From Arthrospiribacter ruber (GTDB lineage: Bacteria > Bacteroidota > Bacteroidia > Cytophagales > Cyclobacteriaceae), in assembly GCF_019343195.1 (NCBI RefSeq), contig NZ_RPHB01000007.1, positions 308,819 to 372,818 of the forward strand: 64,000 nt of DNA. Reading direction: 5' to 3'. Positions 39,801 through 48,617 of the stretch are shown one piece after another; positions within the stretch are counted from its first letter, which is position 1, and each line of letters opens with the position of its first letter. The notes beneath the pieces were generated by a model that worked only from the letters and a program-made list of their open reading frames with translations, ran no database searches and had not been told where the DNA came from. The position numbers and the translations under genes are program-made.

Positions 39801-41129
39801 CTACTCCTTAGCCTTTTTTTCCAGTTCAAATGTCATCCCTGATTGTTTCATCCGGATTTTGTCGTTCTCAGGATCAAATTCTATTTTCAATCCAGCCTGA
39901 TTAAAACTAAATACATGGTCTCCTTCATAGGTCAGGGGAAATTCAGGCTGACCCGTAGCCTGACCAAACAGCCGCTTGCCTTTTTTGCTGATCTTAATGT
40001 CCAAAGGAAAGCCATCAGCGCCATAAGTGCCGGTCAATCTTTCCAGTTCATCCTCATCCAACTGCTCATTGCTGAAAACCGGGATTTCATAGTCCTGTCC
40101 AAAAAATGCAGAAAGTCCCCCAAGGGCTATGTCATTTGGATTGATTTCCGCCCCATTGCTCAAAAAAACAAAAGTCATCTTCTCATCCTGAAAATAACTC
40201 ATCAGAGAACGAAACCCATCTATACCTCCACCGTGACCATAAGATTTTTTATCTCCAAAAGGAATCACGAACAACCCAAGTCCAATGCCATCTTGGAAGG
40301 TTTTCATTTGCTCCAGACTTTCTGCCGAAATCAATTTTCCTTCAAAAAGCCCATGGGCGAATTTCCCCAAATCTTCTCCATTACTCACCAGAGCCCCAGC
40401 ACCCAATGGTATGCTCATATCAGTTTCTGTACTCTTGACCCAGCCGTCCTGCATTTCGTATGAATATGCTTCTCCCTCGGCATCCCGAATCGCCCCTCCC
40501 AAATAGGTGTTTCTAAGTCCAAGTGGCTGTGTGATTTTTTCATTCATGATTTCTGAAAAGGGCTTTTCATAAACTGCCTCCAAAATCCAGGTCAGCAACA
40601 CATAGTTAGAATTGGAATACTCTGCTTTGCTGTCCGGTGCGAATACCGTTCCACCATCGATGATAAGCTGCAGCATCTCAGGCTTGGACTTGGTCTGTGT
40701 ATTGTAAGTAAGGTAATCCGGTGAATTGGTGAAATTATAAATACCCGACCTGTGCTGTAAAAGATGCCGAACAGTGATTTCATCGGCATTGGGGATTTCT
40801 GTGAAAAATGTATTCAGCGTGGTTTTAAGATTCAGTTTTCCTTCCTCAATAGCTTTCATTATCAATACGGCAGTGAAGGTTTTGCTTATGGAACCAATCC
40901 TATATTTGGTCTGGGGACTGGCAGGTATACCCTCTTCAAGATCCATGTAGCCGATGGCTTTTTGGAAAACCGGCTTTCCTTCCACTGAGATGGTAAGGGA
41001 ACCCATTACCTTTTCGGCACTTTCATAAGCTTCTAGGTATTGTTCTAGCTTTTGCTTGTCAAATTCCTGAGAAAACGATGTTGAAAAAAGGGAAAAGGCT
41101 AAGAAAAGTACTCCGAGTTTCTTTATCAT
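39801..41129 (-). CDS. Beta-lactamase-family serine hydrolase
   Basis: A 442-aa exported protein (signal LGVLFLAFSLFSTSFSQ). The class C beta-lactamase/DD-peptidase motifs are all visible: SISK with Ser80 and Lys83, YSN at 171-173, and YGHGGGIDG as the third box. An additional C-terminal domain from about residue 340 (DELERLTGTYGADGFPLDI) is a DUF3471-type lipocalin-like part seen in such esterases. Likely acts on peptides or esters in the periplasm; it is not a resistance beta-lactamase by this layout. Terminator-like hairpin downstream. Confidence 0.88.
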   Translation of the reverse strand: MIKKLGVLFLAFSLFSTSFSQEFDKQKLEQYLEAYESAEKVMGSLTISVEGKPVFQKAIGYMDLEEGIPASPQTKYRIGSISKTFTAVLIMKAIEEGKLNLKTTLNTFFTEIPNADEITVRHLLQHRSGIYNFTNSPDYLTYNTQTKSKPEMLQLIIDGGTVFAPDSKAEYSNSNYVLLTWILEAVYEKPFSEIMNEKITQPLGLRNTYLGGAIRDAEGEAYSYEMQDGWVKSTETDMSIPLGAGALVSNGEDLGKFAHGLFEGKLISAESLEQMKTFQDGIGLGLFVIPFGDKKSYGHGGGIDGFRSLMSYFQDEKMTFVFLSNGAEINPNDIALGGLSAFFGQDYEIPVFSNEQLDEDELERLTGTYGADGFPLDIKISKKGKRLFGQATGQPEFPLTYEGDHVFSFNQAGLKIEFDPENDKIRMKQSGMTFELEKKAKE

Positions 41130-41239
41130 AAAATTATAGTTTACTTAAAAACAAGATACACCTGTAATTTAACAAACCTAAAAGAATGATACCTATGTTT
41201 TTTTTAGGTTTTTGAATCTTTCAGGAAATACAATTAAAA

Positions 41240-41281
41240 AGCCACCATTAGCTCAGGTTAACACCTTGGCTAATGATGGCT
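41240..41281 (-). terminator. Intrinsic terminator of the 41344 receptor gene
   Basis: A 13-bp stem with one mismatch (AGCCACCATTAGC at 41240-41252 with 41269-41281) and a 16-nt loop; the minus strand continues TTTTTAATTG. Confidence 0.75.
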
Positions 41282-41343
41282 GTATCCTTCAGGTTACCTT
41301 TGCCTTTTTCCGCAGTAAAGCTTCTACAGAAATCGGATCATTT

Positions 41344-43776
41344 TTAATCCAACCGGCTTCTTTCTTCGGTACTTCCACTTCTATTGGATACCCTGAAGCT
41401 TTCTCCCTGTGCAAACTTGTACCGCAAGGTTACCCTGACGCCCTGAGTATTCCTGTACTGTCTGAATTGCGTATCGATATTGTCAAACTGCACGTTGGCA
41501 TTGATAATTTGTGACCTGAGAAGATCTGTGCCATTTATAGTCAAGGTGAGTTTCTCTTTCATCAAAGGCTTGGTCACACCCAAATCAACCCATCCGAAAC
41601 CTTTGATCGTAGCCTGTCCATATTGTGCCGGACCGACATACATTCCCATCAATTCTGCACGGAAGCCATGAGGAAGGTTGAAAGTATGCTGTGTCCTTGC
41701 CGTAAAGTTGGTCTGTCCCACGTCCAAAAGCGCGTCTCCTATCATAGATTTCCACTGGGAATGGGTCACCTGAAGCATGTTACTGGTATTCCACCATGGT
41801 CTGATTTCCACAGGAATGATAGCTCTTAAATTCCAGTTTTGCGCCCTGTCAAGGTTGTCCGTGAATGTAGTTGTCATCCTTGTCTCCTCATCTTGTGTAA
41901 AGATCTGCTGGAAAACATCTGTAGTCAAGGAGTAACCCATAGTAAACTGGTAGGCATTTTTCACTACATGGTTCATTTCAAAGTTGTGGGCATACTGTGG
42001 TCTTAGGTGTGGGTTTCCCTGTTCGGTGGTCAATGGATCGATGTAGAACACAAATGGATTCAACAAGCGATAGTTCGGTCTTGAGATCCTACGGTTTGCA
42101 TTGTAATTGATCTGATAGTGCTCACTTACTTTTTGCGATACAAAAAGGCTTGGAAACAGGTCCAGGTATTTTTGGTTGTTGATCTCATCTAGAGTCACTG
42201 AGGTACCAGTAATATCGGAATGCTCTGCTCTCAAACCTGCCTGAAAGTTGACTTTCTCTGAAATGCTCCCCTTGTATGAAGCGTAGGCAGCCAGGACATT
42301 CTCTTCGTAGATAAACCTGTTACTGTTTGGATCAGGCACAAATGGTCCTTCCTCCACCGCTTTGCTAAGGTCTAGGTTATTGTCCGACTTCACCCAGCTT
42401 CCTTTAAGTCCTGTTTCAAAGACCCTTCCTTTACCCAAAGGCTTCACGAAATCCACTTTAGCGGTAAAGATGCTGTAATCCATGTCATTAAGCGTTTGAA
42501 TAAAATCCATGCTGGACATGCTTTGCTGGTCATTGACCCAATTGGAATTGGTCAAAAGGGACTCACTGTCCTGAAACATTCTGGTATAATCCACATCTGC
42601 CGACAAGCGGGTGCCCAAGGAGTCAAGTAATCCAACATAGTGAAGGTTTCCGAAAAGCCTTTTATTATGAGTAAAGCTTTCATTGTCTGATTGTATGAAA
42701 AACAGGTCTTCTGTACCGGGATTGGTAATTCTGGTGAGTGATTCTCCAATATTATCACCATTGTACTTGGAGGCCTGAATGCTCATGCCAACGCTGTGCT
42801 TGTCATTGATATCATAGTCAGAGCCTGCCTGTAAGAACATGCTCTCATTGTACATTTTGATCGGGCTTTCCTGTGCGAAATTGGAAACCCCTTCTTCCAA
42901 CTGGAAATTGCGGGTGATATCCAGCTCATTCTGGAAATTAAACTGATTGTAATTGAAGCTTGCCGTATTGGTCCATTTACCCTTTTTCACATTAAGACTA
43001 AGTCCAGTATTTGGGCTGTACATGCCGTTGTACATGCCTCCTGCAGAGACATTGCCGAATACTCCGTCAATGTTATTTTTCTTCAACTTGATGTTAACGA
43101 TGCCTGCGCCACCTTCAGCGTCAAATCGGGATGTAGGACTACTGATAATTTCTATGCTTTTGATATTTTCGGCAGGCATAGACCTTAGAAAGTTAGCCAA
43201 GTCAGCTGCGCTCATATAGGTTGGCCGATCATTGATCATGACAGTGACACCTGGTCTTCCGTTTAAGTTGATGTTGTTGTCCTGATCCACAAATATCCCC
43301 GGTGATCGAGCAATCACGTCCAAGGCTGTATTTCCTTCTGCCATCACAGTTCCTTCCACATTGACGGTGGTTTTGTCTGCTTCTATGATGATCTCAGGCC
43401 GGGAAGCCCTGACGGTCACCTCAGAAAGGTTACTTGCTTCCTCGGTAATCTGTAAAGGTCCAAAATCCTTTTTCATTCCGGCTTTGATTTCAAAAACTTC
43501 CGATTTGAAGGTCACAAAACCTATAGAGGAAATTACCATTTGAACAGACCCTGTTCTAGGTGTCTCAATGGTAAACTTTCCGTCCAAATCTGTAACAGTA
43601 CCTGTCAATAGCTTTTCTGTTCCGGCTTCAAATAAAGCAACATTGGCATAGGGAAGGGCCTCACCCTTCTCATCAGTCACTTTCCCTGTAAGGATACTGA
43701 TATCCTTGGCTGTCAAATTGCTCATCCCCAATAAGAAGAAGAAAAAAGCTGCAAAAATCTGAGTTGAGGTTTTCAT
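41344..43776 (-). CDS. TonB-receptor-like outer-membrane beta-barrel protein
   Basis: An 810-aa protein with signal peptide, carboxypeptidase-regulatory domain at about 28-110 (LTGKVTDEKGEALPYANVALF), a plug at about 140-230 (GRPGVTVMINDRPTYMSAA, IIEIISSPTSRFDAEGGAG-like with EIISSPTSRFDAEGGAG) and a barrel of the OMP_b-brl_3 type. This subclass has a plug with N-terminal VNVEG and NALDVI-type elements and lacks evident siderophore features; roles in peptide or signalling ligand uptake are suspected for relatives. It may be cotranscribed with nothing, as a terminator follows it and the upstream region ends at sodA's terminator. Confidence 0.85.
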   Translation of the reverse strand: MKTSTQIFAAFFFFLLGMSNLTAKDISILTGKVTDEKGEALPYANVALFEAGTEKLLTGTVTDLDGKFTIETPRTGSVQMVISSIGFVTFKSEVFEIKAGMKKDFGPLQITEEASNLSEVTVRASRPEIIIEADKTTVNVEGTVMAEGNTALDVIARSPGIFVDQDNNINLNGRPGVTVMINDRPTYMSAADLANFLRSMPAENIKSIEIISSPTSRFDAEGGAGIVNIKLKKNNIDGVFGNVSAGGMYNGMYSPNTGLSLNVKKGKWTNTASFNYNQFNFQNELDITRNFQLEEGVSNFAQESPIKMYNESMFLQAGSDYDINDKHSVGMSIQASKYNGDNIGESLTRITNPGTEDLFFIQSDNESFTHNKRLFGNLHYVGLLDSLGTRLSADVDYTRMFQDSESLLTNSNWVNDQQSMSSMDFIQTLNDMDYSIFTAKVDFVKPLGKGRVFETGLKGSWVKSDNNLDLSKAVEEGPFVPDPNSNRFIYEENVLAAYASYKGSISEKVNFQAGLRAEHSDITGTSVTLDEINNQKYLDLFPSLFVSQKVSEHYQINYNANRRISRPNYRLLNPFVFYIDPLTTEQGNPHLRPQYAHNFEMNHVVKNAYQFTMGYSLTTDVFQQIFTQDEETRMTTTFTDNLDRAQNWNLRAIIPVEIRPWWNTSNMLQVTHSQWKSMIGDALLDVGQTNFTARTQHTFNLPHGFRAELMGMYVGPAQYGQATIKGFGWVDLGVTKPLMKEKLTLTINGTDLLRSQIINANVQFDNIDTQFRQYRNTQGVRVTLRYKFAQGESFRVSNRSGSTEERSRLD

Positions 43777-43976
43777 GATAGTTGGTTTTTGTGTTCGTGT
43801 TGTTGTGCCATGCCTCTTGAAAAATCGGTGCCACTTCGAAAAATATCACTTAAAATACTGATTTTCAGACACCTATTAAAAAGTGTCAAAAATAAACTGT
43901 TTCAATTCCGTACACTTATTGCGTTCGCAAAGCGTACAAAAAAGCCGGTAATCAATGCACACCAGCCTTTACTTTA

Positions 43977-44010
43977 GAAAAAAAAAGCCCTGAAGCTTTC
44001 ACTTCAGGGC
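43977..44010 (-). terminator. Intrinsic terminator of the superoxide dismutase gene
   Basis: GCCCTGAAG and CTTCAGGGC (9 bp, loop of 6) followed on the minus strand by TTTTTTTTTT. Strong classical terminator 25 bp past the stop. Confidence 0.9.
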
Positions 44011-44035
44011 CAAATGTCAATTGCCGACCGCTTGA

Positions 44036-44641
44036 TTATTTTGCAGCAGCGTATCTCTTGCTTACTTCATCCCAATTAACCAGGCTCCAGAAAGCTGAGA
44101 CATAATCAGGTCTTCTGTTTTGGTAATTCAGATAATAAGCATGCTCCCATACATCAAGTCCAAGAATAGGAGTTCCTTTTTTCTCAGCTACATCCATCAA
44201 TGGATTGTCCTGGTTTGGAGTGGAGCACACACATAATTCTTTGCTTTCATCCACACACAACCAAGCCCAACCTGAACCAAATCTTGTAGCAGCAGCTTTG
44301 TTGAATTCTTCTTTGAATGCATCGAAAGAGCCGAATTTTTTATCAATTTCAGCAGCTAATTCTCCGGAAGGATTGCCACCACCGTTTGGAGAAAGAATCT
44401 CCCAAAAAAGACTGTGGTTGTAGTGTCCACCACCGTTGTTTCTTACTGCATTGTTTGAACCTGCAGACTTCATCAATTCTTCGATGCTTTTTCCTTCAAG
44501 GTCCGTTCCTTCGATTGCCTTGTTAAGATTGGTCACATAAGCGTTGTGGTGCTTACCATGGTGGATTTCCATAGTTTTAGCATCGATATGCGGCTCTAGC
44601 GCATTAAAATCATAAGGTAATTTAGGTAGTTCAAAAGCCAT
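44036..44641 (-). CDS. sodA: Superoxide dismutase, Mn/Fe type
   Basis: A 201-aa Mn/Fe superoxide dismutase. Metal ligands are His27, His76 ([10 protein letters not shown]), Asp163 and His167 (LDVWEHAYY). The second-sphere Gln lies in the C-domain (TPNQDNPL, Gln144) and a Gly occupies the N-domain position, a pattern usually associated with manganese use, though cambialistic enzymes share it. It has no signal peptide and acts in the cytosol. Own terminator downstream and no partner gene close by. Confidence 0.95.
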   Translation of the reverse strand: MAFELPKLPYDFNALEPHIDAKTMEIHHGKHHNAYVTNLNKAIEGTDLEGKSIEELMKSAGSNNAVRNNGGGHYNHSLFWEILSPNGGGNPSGELAAEIDKKFGSFDAFKEEFNKAAATRFGSGWAWLCVDESKELCVCSTPNQDNPLMDVAEKKGTPILGLDVWEHAYYLNYQNRRPDYVSAFWSLVNWDEVSKRYAAAK

Positions 44642-44744
44642 TTTTAAAAGGGTTTATGATGAAACATTAAAATAATTCTCGTATCAATTTACGTTTTATC
44701 AACCAATTCTTTTTTCAAATGGTTCTAAGATCTTCAAAAAGGAT

Positions 44745-45188
44745 TCAATTTCTTAGTTTTTTAAAGAATGAATCAAGAAGATTTTTGGACTCTTCAGCCA
44801 TCATTCCTTGAAAAATTTTTGTTTTGGGGTGAAGGAGATTTTGGGGATTTTGGGAAAAACCTCTTTTGGGATCCGCCGCTGCATAATGCACTTCACCAAC
44901 CTGAGACCAAAAACAGGCTCCGGCACACATGATACATGGCTCCAAAGTCACATAGAGTTTACATTCAGGTAGATACTTTGCTCCCAAGGCATTTGCAGCA
45001 GAAGTAATGGCCAGCATTTCGGCATGTGCAGTCACGTCTGTGAGTTTTTCGGTCTGATTGTACGCCCTTGCAATGATTCTATTCCGACAAACAATCACCG
45101 CCCCCACGGGGATTTCATCTTCCTCAAAAGCTATTTTGGCCTGTTTGAAGGCCTCATTCATAAAATAGGCATCAGTATATAATTCCAT
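44745..45188 (-). CDS. tadA: tRNA adenosine(34) deaminase
   Basis: A 147-aa cytidine-deaminase-fold enzyme with the zinc site His55-Ala-Glu57 (TAHAEML) and Cys85-x2-Cys88 (EPCIMCAGA). It converts the wobble adenosine of tRNA-Arg(ACG) to inosine and is essential in most bacteria. The length and the KLYVTLEPC strand fit TadA; a guanine deaminase role is the alternative for this family. It lies alone, with 103 bp to sodA and 80 bp to the PiT-like gene. Confidence 0.9.
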   Translation of the reverse strand: MELYTDAYFMNEAFKQAKIAFEEDEIPVGAVIVCRNRIIARAYNQTEKLTDVTAHAEMLAITSAANALGAKYLPECKLYVTLEPCIMCAGACFWSQVGEVHYAAADPKRGFSQNPQNLLHPKTKIFQGMMAEESKNLLDSFFKKLRN

Positions 45189-45203
45189 AGTTGCAATTTA
45201 CAT

Positions 45204-45243
45204 AAAAAAATGCGCAGGGTCTTTTTTTAAAAAAGCCTGCGCA
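45204..45243 (-). terminator. Intrinsic terminator of the PiT-like gene
   Basis: TGCGCAGG and CCTGCGCA (8 bp) enclose a T7/A6 stretch that can itself pair; on the minus strand TTTTTTTATG follows. It lies 25 bp past the stop of the 45269 gene. Confidence 0.8.
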
Positions 45244-45268
45244 CAACTTATTAAAGGTTTCTACCTGA

Positions 45269-46399
45269 TCAATTGAACATTGCCCAAATCTCTTCACGAA
45301 TACCTTCATTGATGATCAATGCCAAGATAAGTGAGACCAAAAGTCCTATTCCTGCCTTGATTATATCTTTTCTTGCCAAACTATAGGCCCTGTAAATCCT
45401 GGCCTTTCTTTTGGAAAGCTTTTTGGACTTAGCCAGGGCAATGGCAAGTTCCCTACCTCCCAACAATCCTATAAACACCCAAGTGGTACTCATTGGTATG
45501 TTATTGAGCATTTTGAAGTAAAAAAGGATGATCGCATAAACAAAGTCTACAAGTGTAGCAGCCCTTACATCGGTCACCTTGGTTTTTTCATTAACTATTC
45601 CCTGTATCCTGTCTCCCTTGAGGTAAAAAAGGAATCCCAGTCCGAAAAAGACAAATCCCGTATACCCTACAAATTCCCATACATCCAATTGTCTAGGAAG
45701 GAAAACCGCAATATTGGCTGCATCCTGCATGATCCAAACAGCCCAAAGGGTTCCAGAAGTAATCCATTGTGCAATGTACCAATAAGGATGTGCTGTCCCT
45801 TTGAGGAAATTTTTGACCAGGCGTTCTACAGCAAACCAAACTACTATGGCGATAAAAAACGCCAAAATGTACCCAAACAAACTTTTGGTAACCACATCTA
45901 CAATAGTACCAGCTTTGTAAGTAAATACATTCAGTAACAAAAATGTAGTGGAAACAGGCATCCTCAACCTTGTCATTACCAGAAGTACAATGGGTGCTGC
46001 CAGCTGAAGAAAGACAAAACTTTCAGGAGCACGGTCAAGACCTGGAACCTGCAACCTCTGGTAACTCACGTCTCCATTGAAAACAAACCAGCTATAAGTA
46101 ACTGTACCTACGAAGATAAGCCCCATAAAGAGCCATAGCCAGTACCACTTTCTTCGCTGATTGGACGCGATGAAAGTACCTATCGTCTGAATACTGTCAT
46201 TGGCAATGGCTGAATATGCCGCTAAGGCAAAACCAAACCACATCGATAAGTAAGTGTATTCCGTAATGACTCCAGCGATGGATATCAGAATACAGATGAT
46301 AACTAAGAATGATTTTTCTTTTTTGGTAAAGTCAAAAAGTGAATAGGCTACTTTTGATAAAGCATCCTGATTGATATTCTGGTCTTTAAGTTTGGCCAT
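45269..46399 (-). CDS. PiT-like phosphate transporter family membrane protein
   Basis: A 376-aa protein with about nine to ten helices. Two inverted family-like repeats can be seen: AIANDSIQTIGTFIASN (cf. the GANDxxNxxGT of PiT carriers) with MPVSTTFLLL, and a second MSTTWVFIGLLGGRELAIAL (cf. VPVSTTH). The repeats suggest an inorganic phosphate or related anion carrier, although the typical PiT sequence is not conserved throughout. It is divergent from a Na/Pi cotransporter gene with 328 bp between starts, so both may answer to phosphate. No Pho box recognised. Medium certainty about function. Confidence 0.65.
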   Translation of the reverse strand: MAKLKDQNINQDALSKVAYSLFDFTKKEKSFLVIICILISIAGVITEYTYLSMWFGFALAAYSAIANDSIQTIGTFIASNQRRKWYWLWLFMGLIFVGTVTYSWFVFNGDVSYQRLQVPGLDRAPESFVFLQLAAPIVLLVMTRLRMPVSTTFLLLNVFTYKAGTIVDVVTKSLFGYILAFFIAIVVWFAVERLVKNFLKGTAHPYWYIAQWITSGTLWAVWIMQDAANIAVFLPRQLDVWEFVGYTGFVFFGLGFLFYLKGDRIQGIVNEKTKVTDVRAATLVDFVYAIILFYFKMLNNIPMSTTWVFIGLLGGRELAIALAKSKKLSKRKARIYRAYSLARKDIIKAGIGLLVSLILALIINEGIREEIWAMFN

Positions 46400-46612
46400 A
46401 AGGTAGGAGATGTTGGATGATCAATCCGGTGCAAATTTAAAGAAGATTATTCGGCTTATATGTTAAGAAATTGTTAAGAGGACTTCTGTTGTTATTAAAT
46501 TTTGGCCTCTCAGACGACAATTTCTTGTTATTAGCTTAATATAGAGTTTACATTGAAGATTCTGACAGCAAAATTGGGGATATTTTTAGGAAAATAAAGG
46601 ATCAAGCCCATT

Positions 46613-46620
46613 TACCTTTG
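46613..46620 (+). promoter_or_regulatory. Candidate -7 box upstream of Na/Pi cotransporter
   Basis: TACCTTTG fits TANNTTTG exactly. No TTTG lies at the right distance upstream. It would give a leader of about 100 nt. Confidence 0.3.
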
Positions 46621-46700
46621 TAATGTTAACAAAATCTTCATATCAAAAGCCCATTTATTAATCTGCCATGCTTTTATTTTGCAGGGTCAAAAAGAATTCT

Positions 46701-46721
46701 AAACCCCGGTTAGGGGTTTTT
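46701..46721 (+). promoter_or_regulatory. Terminator-like hairpin directly before a start codon
   Basis: AAACCCC and GGGGTTT with loop GGTTA, followed by TT, end 6 bp before the ATG at 46728. There is no upstream plus-strand gene to terminate, so this looks like an attenuator in the leader of the Na/Pi cotransporter or the end of a short leader RNA. Confidence 0.55.
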
Positions 46722-46727
46722 CTATAA

Positions 46728-47909
46728 ATGAGCAAAATCCTGGAACCAAGCAAAACCATAAATAGGGGACTCACCTTATTTAAGATGCTCTTCGCATTCT
46801 TACTTTTTATGCTTTCCATCGATATGCTTACGGTATCTTTGGTAAGGTTCAACAGTCAGTTCGCAGAACAGCTTTTTCAGGCTACCAACAATCCCTTTGT
46901 AGGTTTATTCATAGGTTTGCTGATGACTGCGTTGATACAAAGCAGCTCTACCGTCACTGCTATGATTGTAGCAGTAGTGGCCGCGGGTACACTTAGTCTG
47001 AGTCAAGCGGTTCCATTGGTCATGGGAGCCAATATAGGCACTACCATTACCAGTACATTGGTAGCTTTTTCTTTTATAATGAAAAAAAACGAGTTCAAAA
47101 AAGCACTATCTGCTGGAGTACTCCACGATATTTTCAATATTCTGACCGTTCTGGTACTATTTCCTCTCGAGGTATATTTTGGATTCTTGAGCCAGATGGC
47201 TATTTATTTGACAGATACCCTTTTTGACTCCACTATATCGGGTGATGAAGATTATACCTACAATGTATTATTTACCAGACCCATCACCATTTGGATCGTG
47301 GAGTTGATTTCTATACCCCTTGTTTCATTGGCATTGGCAATTATATTGGTGTTTGCCTCCATCAAATTCTTATCTACCTCGGTTTTCAGGGTTTTCATGT
47401 CTCCTTCTTACAACAAAGCCAATAAGCATATTTTCCAAAAACCATCTATTGCTTTCTTCTACGGAATTTTTTTTACAGCCGCCGTCCAGTCCAGTACCGT
47501 CACCACTTCACTTATTGTACCGGCTGTAGCCAATAGAAAAGTAGCATTGGTAAAAGCATTTCCGTTTATTATTGGTGCCAATATCGGCACCTGTATCACT
47601 GCAGCTATAGCGGCCATATACAAAACCGAGGCAGCAATCAGCATTGCTATAGTACACTTTTTGTTCAACTTCTTCGGCGCTTTGATTTTCCTTCCTTTCC
47701 CGGGAATTAGAAACATCCCGGTCAAGCTATCCACTTTTTTAGGCAGAGAATCTGTAAGAACAAGATTTGTTGGATTTGCCTACATAGTTTTGACCTTTTT
47801 TATCATTCCGTTCCTTTTGATTTATTTCAATAGAGACGGTGACATCCGTCAAATGGGTGCCAATCAGAATGAAAAGCCCAAAACAGAAAAAACTAAAGAC
47901 CTGCCTTAA
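46728..47909 (+). CDS. Na/Pi cotransporter family protein
   Basis: A 393-aa membrane protein with the duplicated signature of sodium-phosphate symporters: LIQSSSTVTAMIVAV with GANIGTTITSTLVA in the first half, AVQSSTVTTSLIVPA with GANIGTCITAAIAAIY in the second. The QSSS motifs bind substrate and Na+. It lacks the C-terminal PhoU-like domain of the longer bacterial homologues. Divergent from the PiT-like gene; its stop overlaps the convergent deoC stop by 4 bp. The leader holds a terminator-like hairpin. Confidence 0.9.
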   Translation: MSKILEPSKTINRGLTLFKMLFAFLLFMLSIDMLTVSLVRFNSQFAEQLFQATNNPFVGLFIGLLMTALIQSSSTVTAMIVAVVAAGTLSLSQAVPLVMGANIGTTITSTLVAFSFIMKKNEFKKALSAGVLHDIFNILTVLVLFPLEVYFGFLSQMAIYLTDTLFDSTISGDEDYTYNVLFTRPITIWIVELISIPLVSLALAIILVFASIKFLSTSVFRVFMSPSYNKANKHIFQKPSIAFFYGIFFTAAVQSSTVTTSLIVPAVANRKVALVKAFPFIIGANIGTCITAAIAAIYKTEAAISIAIVHFLFNFFGALIFLPFPGIRNIPVKLSTFLGRESVRTRFVGFAYIVLTFFIIPFLLIYFNRDGDIRQMGANQNEKPKTEKTKDLP

Positions 47910-48568
47910 AATTTCTCTTTTGACTCTTCTACGATTTGAACACCTGAACTGGTTCCTATACGATCAGCTCCCGCTTCAATCATCGCTACAGCCTGTGCAT
48001 AACTTTTGATCCCCCCACTGGCTTTAATGCCTACATTAGAAGGCAGGTTTTCTCTCATCAGTTTGATGTGTTGGATCTGTGCCCCTTCCGGAGCAAATCC
48101 GGTTGAAGTTTTCACATAGTCCACACCTGCATCTGCGGAGATTTTACAGGCATCAATGATCTCTTCCTCACTTAGGTAGGCAGTTTCTATGATCACTTTC
48201 AGGATTTTTTCCTGCTCATGACATACAGAGGCCAATTTGGCCAGTTCAATTTTTGGCCAGTTCATACCAGCCTTATATGAAGTGATAGACCATACCACAT
48301 CAATTTCATCTGCCCCGTTTTTGATAGCCTGTTCGGTTTCAAAGACTTTCGTTTCAGTCATGTTGTAACCTAAAGGAAACCCAATTACGGTCACCAATTG
48401 GATGTCATAATCCCCTATTTCACGTTTGGCCTTTTTTACCCAAAAAGGAGGTACACAAATGCCTACAAAACCATGCTCTTTTGCTTCACTTACCAATTTC
48501 TCAATATCCTCGTCTGTAGCCTGGGGCTTCAAAACTGTCTGTTCAATATATCTTTGTATGTTTTTCAT
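47906..48568 (-). CDS. deoC: Deoxyribose-phosphate aldolase
   Basis: About 220 aa, a normal DeoC. The Schiff-base Lys153 is in DYVKTSTGF, the proton-relay Lys182 in GIKASGGI and Asp90 in ADEIDVVW. It splits 2-deoxyribose-5-phosphate into glyceraldehyde-3-phosphate and acetaldehyde, feeding nucleoside breakdown into glycolysis. The ATG at 48568 (MKNIQRY) matches family length; a longer form to 48643 would run into the upstream gene. 50 bp separate it from the Lys1-like gene on the same strand. Confidence 0.94.
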   Translation of the reverse strand: MKNIQRYIEQTVLKPQATDEDIEKLVSEAKEHGFVGICVPPFWVKKAKREIGDYDIQLVTVIGFPLGYNMTETKVFETEQAIKNGADEIDVVWSITSYKAGMNWPKIELAKLASVCHEQEKILKVIIETAYLSEEEIIDACKISADAGVDYVKTSTGFAPEGAQIQHIKLMRENLPSNVGIKASGGIKSYAQAVAMIEAGADRIGTSSGVQIVEESKEKF

Positions 48569-48617
48569 GTCATTTAATAAATTAAAAATACCGACTATTA
48601 AAATTTCTCCTTCACGG

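Larger units (their letters stand above)
46400..46727. other. Divergent intergenic region of two phosphate-transport genes
   Basis: A 328-bp gap between the PiT-like gene (minus) and the Na/Pi cotransporter (plus). It contains a TANNTTTG box (46613-46620) and a terminator-like hairpin (46701-46721), both on the plus strand. The left half (46440-46560) is AT-rich and unremarkable; no gene seen. Confidence 0.55.

Noticed and set aside
39843..40463. A 206-codon plus-strand frame within the serine hydrolase gene.
   Set aside because: Antisense to the beta-lactamase-like coding region with all catalytic motifs; no signal or domain in the plus frame.
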